From NCBI RefSeq assembly GCF_002943565.1, contig NZ_PJCH01000005.1, positions 124,001 to 188,000 of the forward strand: a stretch of 64,000 nucleotides of DNA. Direction: 5' to 3'. The notes beneath the pieces are model-generated. The model was not told where the DNA came from and made no database searches. It was given only the letters and a program-made list of their open reading frames with translations. Positions 33,227 through 42,338 of the stretch are shown here, one piece after another. This stretch comes from Hyphococcus luteus. Lineage in GTDB: Bacteria > Pseudomonadota > Alphaproteobacteria > Caulobacterales > Parvularculaceae. Each line of letters begins with the position of its first letter. Within the stretch, counting starts at the first letter, position 1. A program made the position numbers and the translations under genes.

Positions 33227-34219
33227 CTACACCTTAATCTGGGTCATTTTTTTCATCACGAAGATGCCCGTCCCCATCCAGAGCCCCGCTCCGATCAGGA
33301 TGAAGTTGCCGACTTTCGTCGCAAACAAGGGAGCCAGGTAATCCGGCGATGAAAGGTGGACGGCGCCGGCCACCAGAAAGGGCAGCGAGCCGATGATCCA
33401 GGCGGACGCCTTTGCTTCCGAGGACAGCGCCTTGATCTTGCCCTGCATCAGCTTGCGCGAGCGCAGGACGGTTGCAAGGTTGCCGAGCGCTTCGGCGAGG
33501 TTGCCGCCGGTCTTCTGCTGGATCATCAGGACAATGCCGAAGAAGTTCACTTCCTGCAGCGGCATGCGTTCATACATGCGCTCCAGAGCCTGCTCCATGG
33601 AAAGGCCGACGCGGATGCCTTCGACCAGCATGTGAAACTCGTCGCAGATGGGACGCGGCGCCTCGCGCGCGATGATTTTCAGACACTCGTTGACCGGAAG
33701 GCCGGATTTCACGCCGCGAACGATGACGTCGATGGCGTTGGAAAATTCATCGACGAATTTTTTCTGACGGCGGGCCCTCAGGAAATTCAGGACCCAGCGC
33801 GGGAAACCGAAACCGCCGATCAAAAGCAAAAGCCCGCTGACCCAGGGCTTCTGGCCTGAAATAACGCCGATCAGCCCGAAAAAAACCGCCATGACGACGC
33901 TGGCGATGTAGAAATGCTTGCGCTTGATCGGCAGGCCCGCCTGTTCGAGCATCTGCTCCATCGACAGGCGGCGCTTCTTTTTGAGATTTTTCGTCTTGTC
34001 ATCAAGCGCGGCCAGCGATTCAGCGAGCTTTTTGCGGCGCTCCTTGCTCTGCGCTTCCGCATTGGGGCCGTTGGCGCGTTTCACGGCTTTCGCCGCATTC
34101 ATTTCCTCGACGCGTCTTTTCGTCTTGTCTTTCTGGTTCGGCGCCAGCAGGACGAAAGCGAGCGCGCCGAAACAGACGAGCCCGAGAACCAGAACGATGA
34201 GGATCTGCTGCTGATCCAT
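33227..34219 (-). CDS. tadB: Tad pilus inner-membrane platform protein TadB
   Basis: A GspF-domain protein of 330 residues with an N-terminal TM helix (VLGLVCFGALAFVLLA), a basic cytoplasmic region (about 30-85), a helix pair near 110-145, the F domain (SNAIDVIVRGVKSGLPVNECL, NFFGIVLMIQQKTGGNLAEAL) and two C-terminal TM helices. It partners TadC. ATG 34219 has AGGAGAAGAGAACCC upstream. The gene lies 14 bp after cpaF and just before tadC. Confidence 0.92.
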   Translation of the reverse strand: MDQQQILIVLVLGLVCFGALAFVLLAPNQKDKTKRRVEEMNAAKAVKRANGPNAEAQSKERRKKLAESLAALDDKTKNLKKKRRLSMEQMLEQAGLPIKRKHFYIASVVMAVFFGLIGVISGQKPWVSGLLLLIGGFGFPRWVLNFLRARRQKKFVDEFSNAIDVIVRGVKSGLPVNECLKIIAREAPRPICDEFHMLVEGIRVGLSMEQALERMYERMPLQEVNFFGIVLMIQQKTGGNLAEALGNLATVLRSRKLMQGKIKALSSEAKASAWIIGSLPFLVAGAVHLSSPDYLAPLFATKVGNFILIGAGLWMGTGIFVMKKMTQIKV

Positions 34220-34233
34220 GGGTTCTCTTCTCC

Positions 34234-35739
34234 TTAATCCGCGGCGGCGTCGAGCGCGCCGGCAAGCTCGGCTTCCTTGCCGTAATAGCGGGCGCGGTCC
34301 CAGAAAGCCGGGCGGGCGATGCCGGTGGATTTATGCTTGCCGACGATCTTGCCGTCCGCATCCTCGCCGTCCATGTCGTAGATGAAGAGATCCTGTGTGA
34401 TGATGGTGTCGCCTTCGGTGCCGAGCACTTCCGTCACATGGGTGATGCGGCGCGAACCGTCGCGCAGACGCGCGGCCTGAACGATGACGTCGATCGAGCC
34501 GACGATCATTTCCTTGATGGTTTTCGAGGGCAGGTTGTAGCCGCCCATGGTGATCATGGATTCCACACGCTGCAGAGCCTCGCGCGGGGAGTTGGCGTGG
34601 AGCGTGCCCATGGAGCCGTCGTGGCCGGTGTTCATGGCCTGAAGCAAGTCGAACGCTTCGGGCCCGCGAACCTCGCCGACGATGATCCGTTCCGGGCGCA
34701 TACGCAGACAGTTTTTAACAAGGTCGCGCATGGTCACTTCGCCCTGGCCTTCAAGGTTCGGGGGGCGGGTTTCGAGACGCACCACGTGAGGCTGCTGCAG
34801 TTGAAGCTCCGCCGCGTCCTCGCAGGTGATGACGCGCTCGTCATGTTCGATAAAGCCGGTGAGACAGTTCAACAGCGTCGTTTTACCGGAGCCCGTGCCG
34901 CCGGAGATCAGCGTGTTGATGCGGCAATGGCCGATGATTTCGAGCACCTTCGCCCCTTCCGGCGAAATCGAGCCGAAATTGACGAGATCCTGAATCCTCA
35001 GCTTGTCTTTTTTAAACTTACGAATGGTGAGCGCGGCGCCGTCGATCGAAAGCGGCGGCGCAATGACGTTCACGCGAGACCCGTCCGGCAGGCGCGCGTC
35101 GCAGATCGGGCTCGATTCGTCGACGCGACGGCCGACCTGGGAGACGATGCGCTGACAGATGTTCATCAGCTGCGCATTGTCGCGGAAGCGCACATTGGTG
35201 AGTTGGATCTTGCCGCCGACTTCGATGAAGACGTGGCTGGAGCCGTTGACCATGATGTCGGCGATATCGTCGCGAGCCAGCAGCGGCTCCAGCGGGCCAT
35301 AACCGAGGACGTCGTTGCAGATGTCCTGAAGCAGCGATTCCTGCTCGGCGATCGACATCTGGACGTTCTTGATCGAAATGATCTCGTTGACGATGTCGCG
35401 GATTTCCTCCGCCGCCGCTTCGGTGTCGAGCTGCGCAAGCTGCGACAGGTCGATCGTGTCGATCAGCGCATTGAAAATCGTCGTTTTTGTCTGAAAATAT
35501 TCGTCGGACCGGCCGCCGATCTCGACGGTTTCCGGCTCCTTGGCCTCCGGTTGCGTCACGCGCGGCGGGGCCGGCGGCGGCGATTTCGGCTTCGCCTCCG
35601 GTTTCGGCGCGGGCTTCGCCGCGGCCGGTTTTTGCGGCGCGGGCTTCGCGCCCTGCTGCGGGCGCTGGGCCGGTTTTTTGGCGGCAGGCTTCGCCGCCGG
35701 CGCCGCCGGCTCAACCGGACTGGTTCTGCGTCCGAACAT
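34234..35739 (-). CDS. cpaF: Tad/Cpa pilus assembly ATPase CpaF (TadA)
   Basis: A secretion-type hexameric ATPase of 501 residues that powers Flp pilus assembly. The N-terminal about 70 residues are a Pro/Ala/Lys-rich flexible linker. Then follow an N1 domain ([14 protein letters not shown]...) and the ATPase core with Walker [13 protein letters not shown], the Asp box [14 protein letters not shown], Walker [15 protein letters not shown] and the His box [13 protein letters not shown]. All are intact. ATG 35739 was chosen because AGGGG lies five bases upstream; a GTG at 35745 is possible. It lies between cpaE and tadB with short gaps. Confidence 0.96.
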   Translation of the reverse strand: MFGRRTSPVEPAAPAAKPAAKKPAQRPQQGAKPAPQKPAAAKPAPKPEAKPKSPPPAPPRVTQPEAKEPETVEIGGRSDEYFQTKTTIFNALIDTIDLSQLAQLDTEAAAEEIRDIVNEIISIKNVQMSIAEQESLLQDICNDVLGYGPLEPLLARDDIADIMVNGSSHVFIEVGGKIQLTNVRFRDNAQLMNICQRIVSQVGRRVDESSPICDARLPDGSRVNVIAPPLSIDGAALTIRKFKKDKLRIQDLVNFGSISPEGAKVLEIIGHCRINTLISGGTGSGKTTLLNCLTGFIEHDERVITCEDAAELQLQQPHVVRLETRPPNLEGQGEVTMRDLVKNCLRMRPERIIVGEVRGPEAFDLLQAMNTGHDGSMGTLHANSPREALQRVESMITMGGYNLPSKTIKEMIVGSIDVIVQAARLRDGSRRITHVTEVLGTEGDTIITQDLFIYDMDGEDADGKIVGKHKSTGIARPAFWDRARYYGKEAELAGALDAAAD

Positions 35740-35751
35740 CGTCACCCCTAC

Positions 35752-37557
35752 TTACCCCTTTTTCTTGAACAAACCGGCCAGGCTGAATTTCGGACGCGCA
35801 ATATTGGGTTCGTTGCGGCCGAGAAGATGACCCGACATTTCGCGGATCGCCTGGGCGGCCTTGGACTTGGCGCCGACTTCCATGAGCGGCGCCGCATTGG
35901 TCGCCGCGGCGCCGAAGAGCTGCGGATCCCAATTGATGACCTGGGCCGGCGTGATGCCCACATGCTCGGCGAATTGATCCGCCTGCACCGCCGACATTTT
36001 CGGGTCGAACTGGTTGATGATCAGCGTCGGCGACGAGTCGTTCGGGCGCGCCGCGCCGAGAATGTCAATCAGGTTCTTCGTGTTGCGGAAGGAGGCGAGG
36101 TCGGGCGTCGCCGTGATGACGATTTCATCCGCCGTCATCAGGATGCGCTTGGACCAGGACGTCCAGACATGGGGTACGTCGACGACAATGGTCGGCGCCG
36201 TGCCTCGCACCACGTCAAGGACCGTTTCGAACGCCTGATCGTCGAGGTCGAAATCGCGGTCGAGCATTGACGGCGCCGTGAAAAGGCTCAGCCGGTCCGT
36301 ATGCTTTTGCAGCAAGCGGTCGAGCAACACGTCGTCCAGACGCTCGGGCGAATTCAGCGCTTCGACGAGGCCGGCCGACGCCTCTTCGTCGAAATCAAGG
36401 CTCGCCGTGCCGAACGGCAGGTCGAGGTCGAGAATGATCGTGTCGCTCCTGTATTCCTCGGCCGCGCACCAGCCCACATTGTGCGCGATGGTCGAAGACC
36501 CGACGCCGCCGCGGGCGCCGACGAAAGCCATGGTCTTGCCGATCGGCGGCGCCGACGGGTCGACATAAAGGTCGGCGATTGTCTTGATGATCTGCAGGGG
36601 CGATTGCGGGCGAACGATATATTCGCTGACGCCCTGACGGATCAGCTCGCGGTAAAGAATGATGTCGTTGACCGCGCCGATGATGATCACCTTGGTCGAA
36701 GGATCGCACACTTCCGCCAGCTCGCCCAGCTTGGTGAAAATCTCCGAGCCGCCCACCATGGTTTCGAGAATGATGAGGTTCGGGGTCGACGCCGTCTGGA
36801 AATGATCGACGGCCTTGGCGACGCCGCCCATGTGAATGGTGAGATGCGCCTTTGCGAGACGGCGGTCCACGGACGCTTTTTCCAGAAGCTGCGTCACTTG
36901 CGGCGTTTCGCAGAACGCGTGGATTGAAATCCGCGGCACCGGACGGTGGTCGACTTCTTCGTCGCTGATTTCCGTAACGCCTTCGCCGTAGCCTTGCGTG
37001 TCGGGCACGTTGGCGGCGCCGGCGGCGGCCGAAGCGGTCACAAGCGCGCCCTGCGTCGCGGCCTCCTGTTCGTAGCCGTCATCTTCATAGACTTCGCCGC
37101 CGTCATCTTCCGCCGCCGCGGCTTCAGCCGCTTCGAAGACATCTTCGATCACATGACCGCCCTCGTCCGCAGCCGGCGCGGCGCCGAGTTCGTCGATGTC
37201 GTCTTCAAAAGCCGCTTCGAGATCGGCTTCTATCGCCTCTCCCCCGGCGAACCCTTCATCGGAGAAAGCCTCGTCGCTGAAATCCTCTTCGGCGAAAGCG
37301 TCTTCGCCGAAATCTTCCTCGCTGAAATCCTCTTCGCCGAGCGCGGCAAGTTCTTCGTCGGAAAGCTCTTCGTCGAGCCACGATTCGTCGCTGCCGAACG
37401 CGTCTTCGAGGCTTTCTTCAAAAGCCGGCTCCGCCTCGTCTGACTTCGCGGGCGCGCCGCCGCCAGGGCCGCCGTCGGCGCCCAGGCTGGCCGCGCCTTC
37501 GGCGACGCCCTCTTCATCCTCTGCCGGCTGATAAGTATTTTCAGCAGCGTTTTTCAT
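35752..37557 (-). CDS. cpaE: Tad/Cpa pilus localisation protein CpaE (TadZ-like)
   Basis: A 601-residue protein: a very acidic, low-complexity N-terminus (about 1-215, including pentapeptide repeats, residues 75-104), then a receiver-like domain (about 220-335, PNLIILETMVGG...), then a MinD/ParA-type ATPase domain. The latter opens MAFVGARGGVGSSTIAHNVG, with the deviant Walker A lacking the terminal Lys, as in Caulobacter CpaE. It positions the pilus machine at the pole. Caulobacter CpaE is near 520 residues, so the extension here is long. ATG 37557 (MKNAAEN) was chosen. Confidence 0.92.
   Translation of the reverse strand: MKNAAENTYQPAEDEEGVAEGAASLGADGGPGGGAPAKSDEAEPAFEESLEDAFGSDESWLDEELSDEELAALGEEDFSEEDFGEDAFAEEDFSDEAFSDEGFAGGEAIEADLEAAFEDDIDELGAAPAADEGGHVIEDVFEAAEAAAAEDDGGEVYEDDGYEQEAATQGALVTASAAAGAANVPDTQGYGEGVTEISDEEVDHRPVPRISIHAFCETPQVTQLLEKASVDRRLAKAHLTIHMGGVAKAVDHFQTASTPNLIILETMVGGSEIFTKLGELAEVCDPSTKVIIIGAVNDIILYRELIRQGVSEYIVRPQSPLQIIKTIADLYVDPSAPPIGKTMAFVGARGGVGSSTIAHNVGWCAAEEYRSDTIILDLDLPFGTASLDFDEEASAGLVEALNSPERLDDVLLDRLLQKHTDRLSLFTAPSMLDRDFDLDDQAFETVLDVVRGTAPTIVVDVPHVWTSWSKRILMTADEIVITATPDLASFRNTKNLIDILGAARPNDSSPTLIINQFDPKMSAVQADQFAEHVGITPAQVINWDPQLFGAAATNAAPLMEVGAKSKAAQAIREMSGHLLGRNEPNIARPKFSLAGLFKKKG
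37246..37335 (-). repeat. Six tandem 15-bp coding repeats in cpaE
   Basis: Read on the coding strand, this encodes six five-residue units: EEDFS, EEDFG, EDAFA, EEDFS, DEAFS, DEGFA (residues 75-104 of CpaE). The units share acid-acid-x-Phe-small. Similar but less regular acidic text surrounds them. Tandem 15-mers of this kind can expand or contract by slippage. Confidence 0.85.
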
Positions 37558-37598
37558 CGTTATCTCCCTCAAGCATTCCCGGTCTCCGGGCGCTCTCG

Positions 37599-38276
37599 TT
37601 AGTTCGACGAGGCGGAAGCCTCGATATCCCCAACTTTAGATTCGGTCGCAGCACCCTCGCGATAAAGCTCGATCGCACGCACCGTAAACTCGCCGTCGCG
37701 CGGCGCCGTTTCGGTCGGCGCGATGAGGTCGTGCGGGTCGGCGACCATCGCCGCCAGGTTGTTCTGGGTCGCGCAGCCCATATTCGGCGATCTCAAATTG
37801 CGGTATTGGCGGCTGCGCGTGCCGGCCCACACGCCGCAGGGGCTGGGCGAGGCAACGTAACGCGTGAAAGAAAGGATGACCTCATTCGCCGCATTGCCGG
37901 TGCGATAGGTCGCGCCATGAATCGCCGACCACGGAATGCCCGCCTCATTCAAGGTCCGGCGAATGTCGGCGGAAGCCTCATGTCCGTCAAGGTCATTGCC
38001 CGCGCCTGAAGGACCGGTCACAGTCAGCGGCCCATGCCCGTTGTTCAGATAAGAGTTCGCGAACGCGCGCAGCCGCGCCTTGTCGACGGTGGAAAGGTCC
38101 GTCGTTGTTTCGTCCGTGTTGATCGTCAGCGTGACGACCTGGCTGTCGACGGCGATCGGATGCGTTTCCTCGACAGTCGCCGCATGTTCCGGCCCGTTGA
38201 ACGGTCCGCTGGCACAGCCGGCGGCCGCGAGCGACAGAGCGGAAAGAAGCGCGAGTTTCAGTTTTGACGTGATCAT
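37599..38276 (-). CDS. cpaD: Cpa pilus lipoprotein CpaD
   Basis: A 225-residue lipoprotein (MITSKLKLALLSALSLAAAGC, lipobox LAAAGC). The mature part matches the CpaD / pilus assembly lipoprotein family: ETHPIAVDSQVVTLTIN, a Ser/Asp-rich helix with ARLRAFANSYLNNGHGPLTV, and WSAIHGATYRTGNAANEVILSFTRY. The C-terminal pair NMGCATQNNLAAMVADPHDLI is the family hallmark. It is thought to help the secretin CpaC in the outer membrane. Start ATG 38276 was chosen over the longer frame to 38444, which overlaps cpaC. It is 13 bp after cpaC. Confidence 0.92.
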   Translation of the reverse strand: MITSKLKLALLSALSLAAAGCASGPFNGPEHAATVEETHPIAVDSQVVTLTINTDETTTDLSTVDKARLRAFANSYLNNGHGPLTVTGPSGAGNDLDGHEASADIRRTLNEAGIPWSAIHGATYRTGNAANEVILSFTRYVASPSPCGVWAGTRSRQYRNLRSPNMGCATQNNLAAMVADPHDLIAPTETAPRDGEFTVRAIELYREGAATESKVGDIEASASSN

Positions 38277-38289
38277 GACTTGCTTCCCA

Positions 38290-39765
38290 TTAATCCAGAA
38301 TGAAACCCATCGGGCCTTGCAGCGAGGCTTCGTTGACGCCTGCGCCGGCGAGACCGTAGGTCGCGACCATTTTTCCGAACAGAATCGCTTCCGCATCGCT
38401 CGACGGCGTAAACCCTTCCGCGGGATCCGCCAGTTTGGATTCATGCGTCGAATTGACGAGATAGGGCGTCACGACGATGACGAGCTCGGTTTCGTTATTG
38501 GTGTAATTGCGGCTGCGGAAAAGCTGGCCGAGAACCGGCACGTCCTTGACGCCCGGAATGCCTTCGATCGTCTGGCGCATGTCTTCCTGCAGCAGGCCCG
38601 CCATGACGAGGCTGCCGCCGGAGGGCAGTTCGACAACGGTGTTGGCGCGGCGCACGGACAGGCCGGGGATCGAAAGCCCCGCTGTCGTGGTCAGATTGCC
38701 GTTGTCGTCAACCGTCGTCGCGCCCGGCACGAAAAACGCATTCTCCGTGGTGATCTCCGAGACTTCGGTTGAGATTTTGAGATTGATGCGGCCTTTCGAG
38801 AGCACCAGCGGTGTGAAGCCGAGGCCCACGCCGAATTCCTTGAACTCGATCGTGATGACGCCGTCATCCTGGCCGACCGGCACGGGGAATTCCCCGCCCG
38901 CGAGGAACCGGGCGCTCTCACCCGACACCGCCGTCAGATTCGGCTCGGCGAGCACGCGAATGAGGCCGTTCGATTCAAACGCCTGGAACGAGGCGTTGAG
39001 ATTTTGCAGCGTCCCGCCGGCATTCGGGCGCGAGCCGGTGAGGCCAAGGCCGCCATTGGTCGAGATCGCGTTTTGCGCGGCGAATGTAAAGGCCGAGTTC
39101 GAGATCGGAACCGATCCGCTGACCGAAACGCCAAGCTGTTTCAGGAGTTGGCGCTGCATCTCGACGATGCGGACCTTCAACATCACCTGTTCGGGATCGC
39201 GAACCGTGAGCAGGTTGATGACTTTTTCCGGATCATCGATGAAACGCCCGGCGAGATCGGATGCGTTCGCCGCTTCCGACGCCGACTGCACGACGCCTTT
39301 GAGAACGATATTATCGTTGACCGCTTCAACCTCAATGCGCGTGTCGGGCATGACCCGGTCGAACAGCGATTTCAGCGCATCGGTGTCGCGCTCGACGACG
39401 ATTTCAAGATTGAGAATCTGGCGCCCGCGTGAATCGAAAAAGAACGCGTTGGTCTGGCCGGTGGCGAGGCCAAGCAGATAGACTCGGCGCGGAGAACGCA
39501 CCACCGCGTCGACAACAGAAGGCGACGACACCAGCACGTCGGCGGCGGCCTGCGGAAGCTCGACGATCGCCGCCTTGTCCAATGGCAACACGATGCTTTT
39601 CGAAACCGCGCTCTCTCCGCCGGAATCGATCCGCACAGGCTGCGAGCCGCGCTGGGCGGCGGCGGGCATGGCGAGGCCGATCGCCGCGACGCCCGCCAGC
39701 ATGGCGAACAGCGGTTTTGCGAAGCGGATACTCGCGGCGTTCGCGGTTTTGGGAAGGACTGTCAT
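38290..39765 (-). CDS. cpaC: Cpa pilus secretin CpaC (RcpA)
   Basis: An outer-membrane secretin of 491 residues. A signal peptide (to AAAQ) is followed by the pilus-type N-terminal domain (KAAIVELPQAAADVLVSSPSVVDAVV), a BON/N1-like part (MPDTRIEVEAVNDNIVLKGVV) and the secretin core with VMLKVRIVEMQRQLLKQLG, the gate region EFGVGLGFTPLVL and FRSRNYTNNETELVIVVTPYLV. It forms the outer ring through which the Flp pilus passes. AGGGGG precedes ATG 39765. A frame to 39804 exists but overlaps cpaB. Confidence 0.94.
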   Translation of the reverse strand: MTVLPKTANAASIRFAKPLFAMLAGVAAIGLAMPAAAQRGSQPVRIDSGGESAVSKSIVLPLDKAAIVELPQAAADVLVSSPSVVDAVVRSPRRVYLLGLATGQTNAFFFDSRGRQILNLEIVVERDTDALKSLFDRVMPDTRIEVEAVNDNIVLKGVVQSASEAANASDLAGRFIDDPEKVINLLTVRDPEQVMLKVRIVEMQRQLLKQLGVSVSGSVPISNSAFTFAAQNAISTNGGLGLTGSRPNAGGTLQNLNASFQAFESNGLIRVLAEPNLTAVSGESARFLAGGEFPVPVGQDDGVITIEFKEFGVGLGFTPLVLSKGRINLKISTEVSEITTENAFFVPGATTVDDNGNLTTTAGLSIPGLSVRRANTVVELPSGGSLVMAGLLQEDMRQTIEGIPGVKDVPVLGQLFRSRNYTNNETELVIVVTPYLVNSTHESKLADPAEGFTPSSDAEAILFGKMVATYGLAGAGVNEASLQGPMGFILD

Positions 39766-39790
39766 TTCAACCCCCTGGTCAAACTCTTTA

Positions 39791-40534
39791 TTACGAACGC
39801 CCATAACGGATCACACTTATATTGGAGGAACGACGCTCCGTCGTTTCAATCTCGTTTTCCGGCTTGAAAATGCTGCGCAGAACAAGGCTGAGATTGCCGC
39901 TGTCGCGCGAGGATGTGAAAGTCTGCGCATCGGACGGCGCAAGTTCGAGCGTCACATTCGTGCCGCCCACATGGGCCTGTTCCGTGTTTTCAGAAAACAG
40001 CGTGTCGACGGCGAGAACGCGCACATCCTCGAACATCGTGCGCGCCTGTCCGCCGCCGCCGCGACCCGCCGTAAACAGAACATCAACCCTGTCGCCCGGC
40101 AGAATGAAGCCGCCCGAAGACGTTTCCGGCGAAACCCGCAACGTCACCGCGCGCATGCCCGGCGCCAGGATCGCCGCCATCAGGCCGGACGATCCGGCGC
40201 GAATGACCTTTGCGTTGACGATCGGCTCGCCGGTCACGATCAGCGAACGGGCCACTGCGCTCTCGAGCTTCTCGCGCGCTTCGGAATTTTCATCGGTGAT
40301 GAAAGTCGGCTGCACGGCTTTTTTCGGCCACGCCACCCAGTTCGTGTCTTCAAGCGTCAAACGCTCCCCACGCTGAATATCCCGCGTGGAGATCAACACA
40401 CGAACGGTCTCTTCCTTAACGGGCTCGACAATCTGAACAGGCGCAACGTCCTTGTCCTGTCCGAGCATTAAGAAAAATGCGGCCGCGCCCGCGACCAGCG
40501 CCACGCCTAGAATTGCAATACGACTAACGTTCAT
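39791..40534 (-). CDS. cpaB: Cpa pilus assembly protein CpaB (RcpC)
   Basis: A 247-residue periplasmic protein with an N-terminal TM/signal helix (SRIAILGVALVAGAAAFFLMLG). It has an SAF/antifreeze-like domain (VRVLISTRDIQRGERLTLEDTNW) and a C-terminal domain with RAVTLRVSPETSSGGFILPGDRVDVLF, the family hallmark. CpaB bridges the inner-membrane machine and the secretin. The 90-bp gap upstream (40535-40624) holds two GTTAAC words and may contain a promoter. It lies 25 bp before cpaC. Confidence 0.92.
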   Translation of the reverse strand: MNVSRIAILGVALVAGAAAFFLMLGQDKDVAPVQIVEPVKEETVRVLISTRDIQRGERLTLEDTNWVAWPKKAVQPTFITDENSEAREKLESAVARSLIVTGEPIVNAKVIRAGSSGLMAAILAPGMRAVTLRVSPETSSGGFILPGDRVDVLFTAGRGGGGQARTMFEDVRVLAVDTLFSENTEQAHVGGTNVTLELAPSDAQTFTSSRDSGNLSLVLRSIFKPENEIETTERRSSNISVIRYGRS

Positions 40535-40624
40535 TTCGACCCTGCCTGACTGTTACGCTACTCACACAGAACGCCTTGATGTTATGGTGAGACAAACTCC
40601 TCAAAACTCTGTTAACTGATCCTG

Positions 40625-41131
40625 TTAACCGCCAATGACCAATTGGAAGTATGGCGTTTGCGAAAAGCTAAGAAGTGCGCCCGCCGCAATCGCCACCGCG
40701 TAGGGCAAATCCTTTTTTCGTTCATGCAGCCGGATCAACCATGGCGCATGCGCGTAAACAGGCAGAACGGGTAGCTTCCGGAAGAACCCCATCACCATGG
40801 CGAGAACAAGACCCGCGACCGCCGTGTTGAAGAGAAAGACGCCGAGGCTGACGAGACCGAGCCAGGGCGCCGTCGCCGCCAGCAGTTTGGCGTCGCCGCC
40901 GCCGACGATCTTTGCGGCGAACAGGCAGAAGCCGAGCGCCAGCGCGGCCGCGCCGATGAGCATGCCCTCGATCATCACATGCGGCGCCGCGCCCACGGCG
41001 ACACCCGCAAGCGGATAAGCGCAGACAAGCAAGATCGAAATCCAGTTCGGGATCTTGAATTCGTAGATGTCGTTCGCGGCGGCGATCAACAGGGCCGCGG
41101 GAAAAACCGATAAAAGCAAATATGCGATCAC
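40625..41131 (-). CDS. cpaA: Tad prepilin peptidase CpaA (TadV)
   Basis: An A24-family aspartic membrane protease of 168 residues, about six TM segments. The catalytic Asp pair is in AANDIYEFKIPNW (about 19-31) and KIVGGGDAKLLAA (about 74-86). It cleaves Flp prepilins after Gly in the leader. The start is GTG 41131, with GGAGATAAGGC upstream. It is separated from flp by a strong terminator, so it probably has some read-through or its own promoter. Confidence 0.92.
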   Translation of the reverse strand: MIAYLLLSVFPAALLIAAANDIYEFKIPNWISILLVCAYPLAGVAVGAAPHVMIEGMLIGAAALALGFCLFAAKIVGGGDAKLLAATAPWLGLVSLGVFLFNTAVAGLVLAMVMGFFRKLPVLPVYAHAPWLIRLHERKKDLPYAVAIAAGALLSFSQTPYFQLVIGG

Positions 41132-41199
41132 GCCTTATCTCCAGGCCAATTCCCGAGCAAGATAGGCGGCGCCGTCTTAATGTTCCGTTAGACATAAAG

Positions 41200-41229
41200 A
41201 AAAAAGGAGACCGAAAGGTCTCCTTTTTT
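41200..41229 (-). terminator. Rho-independent terminator after the flp pilin
   Basis: AAAAAAGGAGACC, loop GAAA, then GGTCTCCTTTTTT, symmetric on both strands. It lies 43 bp past the flp stop and 69 bp before cpaA. A partial terminator here would give high pilin and lower assembly-protein expression, as in many tad loci. Confidence 0.93.
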
Positions 41230-41272
41230 CAAAGCTTAACGCTTCAGCGGCCAAGTGCGCCGCAAAGCGAAA

Positions 41273-41446
41273 TTAGCTAGCAGCGTCCAGTTCGGTATTG
41301 ATATTGTCGAACGTATCGGACAGCGTGCCGCCGACTGCGCGAATCGCAGCGATGATGGCGACCGCGATAAGCGCCGCGATAAGGCCGTATTCGATGGCCG
41401 TCGCGCCGGATTCATCTTCCTTGAAACGATTGATAAGAGCTTTCAT
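41273..41446 (-). CDS. flp: Flp-family type IVb major pilin
   Basis: A 57-residue pilin precursor, below common ORF cutoffs. It reads MKALINRFKEDESG then ATAIEYGLIAALIAVAIIA, so CpaA would cleave after Gly14. The mature N-terminus has Glu5 and the adjacent Tyr (EY) of Flp pilins. The hydrophobic helix is followed by a polar tail ending NTELDAAS. AGGAGTCGACAC lies upstream of ATG 41446. It is the first structural gene of the locus and is bounded by a terminator downstream. The regulator gene and two palindromes lie upstream. Confidence 0.95.
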   Translation of the reverse strand: MKALINRFKEDESGATAIEYGLIAALIAVAIIAAIRAVGGTLSDTFDNINTELDAAS

Positions 41447-41558
41447 GTGTCGACTCCTGCTTACTCTTCACTTGCACCGCTGAAGAAGTTTCCCCCTTCA
41501 GATGCGCTCATATTGATGCCGAGATGTAAAGAAAAAATGAATTTTGCAACAAGTAATG

Positions 41559-41592
41559 TCTGTATACAGATTATGGTTAAATCCAATTAACC
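41559..41592. promoter_or_regulatory. Two palindromes in the flp upstream region (candidate operators)
   Basis: In the 169-bp gap between the Crp-like gene and flp lie a perfect 12-bp palindrome TCTGTATACAGA (41559-41570) and, six bases on, GGTTAA-N6-TTAACC (41575-41592). Downstream toward flp is an AT-rich stretch with a weak promoter-like TTGTTG-N17-TTACAT on the minus strand. The palindromes are plausible dimer-binding sites; no protein can be assigned from sequence. Confidence 0.5.
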
Positions 41593-41615
41593 ACAGCCGG
41601 AAAGCCGCGCATTTG

Positions 41616-42338
41616 CTAGCGCGCAAGCTGATTGAGCCGCGACATATCGTTTATGATAAGCCCCGGATAATCGCGTTGGGCCACGCCTTCCTGGATGAGC
41701 GCGGCGACGGCGGCGGCGGCCTCGGCCTCGTCTGCGCCGGCCCGATCGGCGAGCTCCCGGTGTTTCGGCATTTTTTCGATCCGCCATAAACCGCTTAAAG
41801 GATCGCGCGCGATGCATTCGAGCAGCGCGGCGTAAATGCGCTGTTCCGGGGCCGTTTGCGGCGTCACCGCCTGGAACCGCAACCCGACCAAAGTTTGCGA
41901 AAGATAAATGGCGACATTGCGCATGAGAGACGGCCGTCCGGCGGCGAGCGATTTGAATTCCGCAGCATCAATAGCGACGAGATCGCAGTCGCTGTCGGCG
42001 GTCACCGCGATCTGCTGAAACAGGTCGGCCTTGGCGTCCGCGAGAGCGATTTCCAGCCCGAAAACGTCGTTTTCGCCGACACTCTCGATCATCATCGCGC
42101 CTGTTTCGCCATCGGCCACGGAAACGCGCAAGGCGCCGGAAAGCACCACCAGAAACTCAGCCCCTTCATATTGGCCGAGCGAGAAAACGGTCTGACCCTC
42201 GCTGTATGACCGGCGCTCGCCATGTTCGCACAACAGCGAAAGAACCGCTTCGGGAAGATCCTGAAAGGGAGGTATCTTTGCGATCGTTTCGACAAGGCCA
42301 TCGGCCGCCGAAACGGTTTCAACTTGGACTGCTGTCAT
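41616..42338 (-). CDS. Crp/Fnr-family transcriptional regulator
   Basis: A 240-residue regulator. The N-terminal cyclic-nucleotide-binding-like domain (about 20-130) has FSLGQYEGAEFLVVLSGALRVS and GENDVFGLEIALAD. A long connector helix (SLMRNVAIYLSQTLVGLR) leads to a short winged-helix segment (KMPKHRELADRAGADEAEAAAAVAAL). The PRxxLA phosphate-binding cassette of true CRP is not seen, so the ligand is unknown. No Cys cluster like FNR is present. It lies directly upstream of flp on the same strand, so it may control the pilus genes. This is inference from position. Confidence 0.8.
   Translation of the reverse strand: MTAVQVETVSAADGLVETIAKIPPFQDLPEAVLSLLCEHGERRSYSEGQTVFSLGQYEGAEFLVVLSGALRVSVADGETGAMMIESVGENDVFGLEIALADAKADLFQQIAVTADSDCDLVAIDAAEFKSLAAGRPSLMRNVAIYLSQTLVGLRFQAVTPQTAPEQRIYAALLECIARDPLSGLWRIEKMPKHRELADRAGADEAEAAAAVAALIQEGVAQRDYPGLIINDMSRLNQLAR

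Noticed and set aside
37246..37335. Tandem 15-bp repeats as a CRISPR array or non-coding repeat
   Set aside because: Units are contiguous with no spacers and stay in frame in cpaE; they are coding repeats.
40611..40629. Two GTTAAC words before cpaB as a CtrA site
   Set aside because: TTAA words are nine bases apart and one overlaps the cpaA stop codon; chance repeats are likely.
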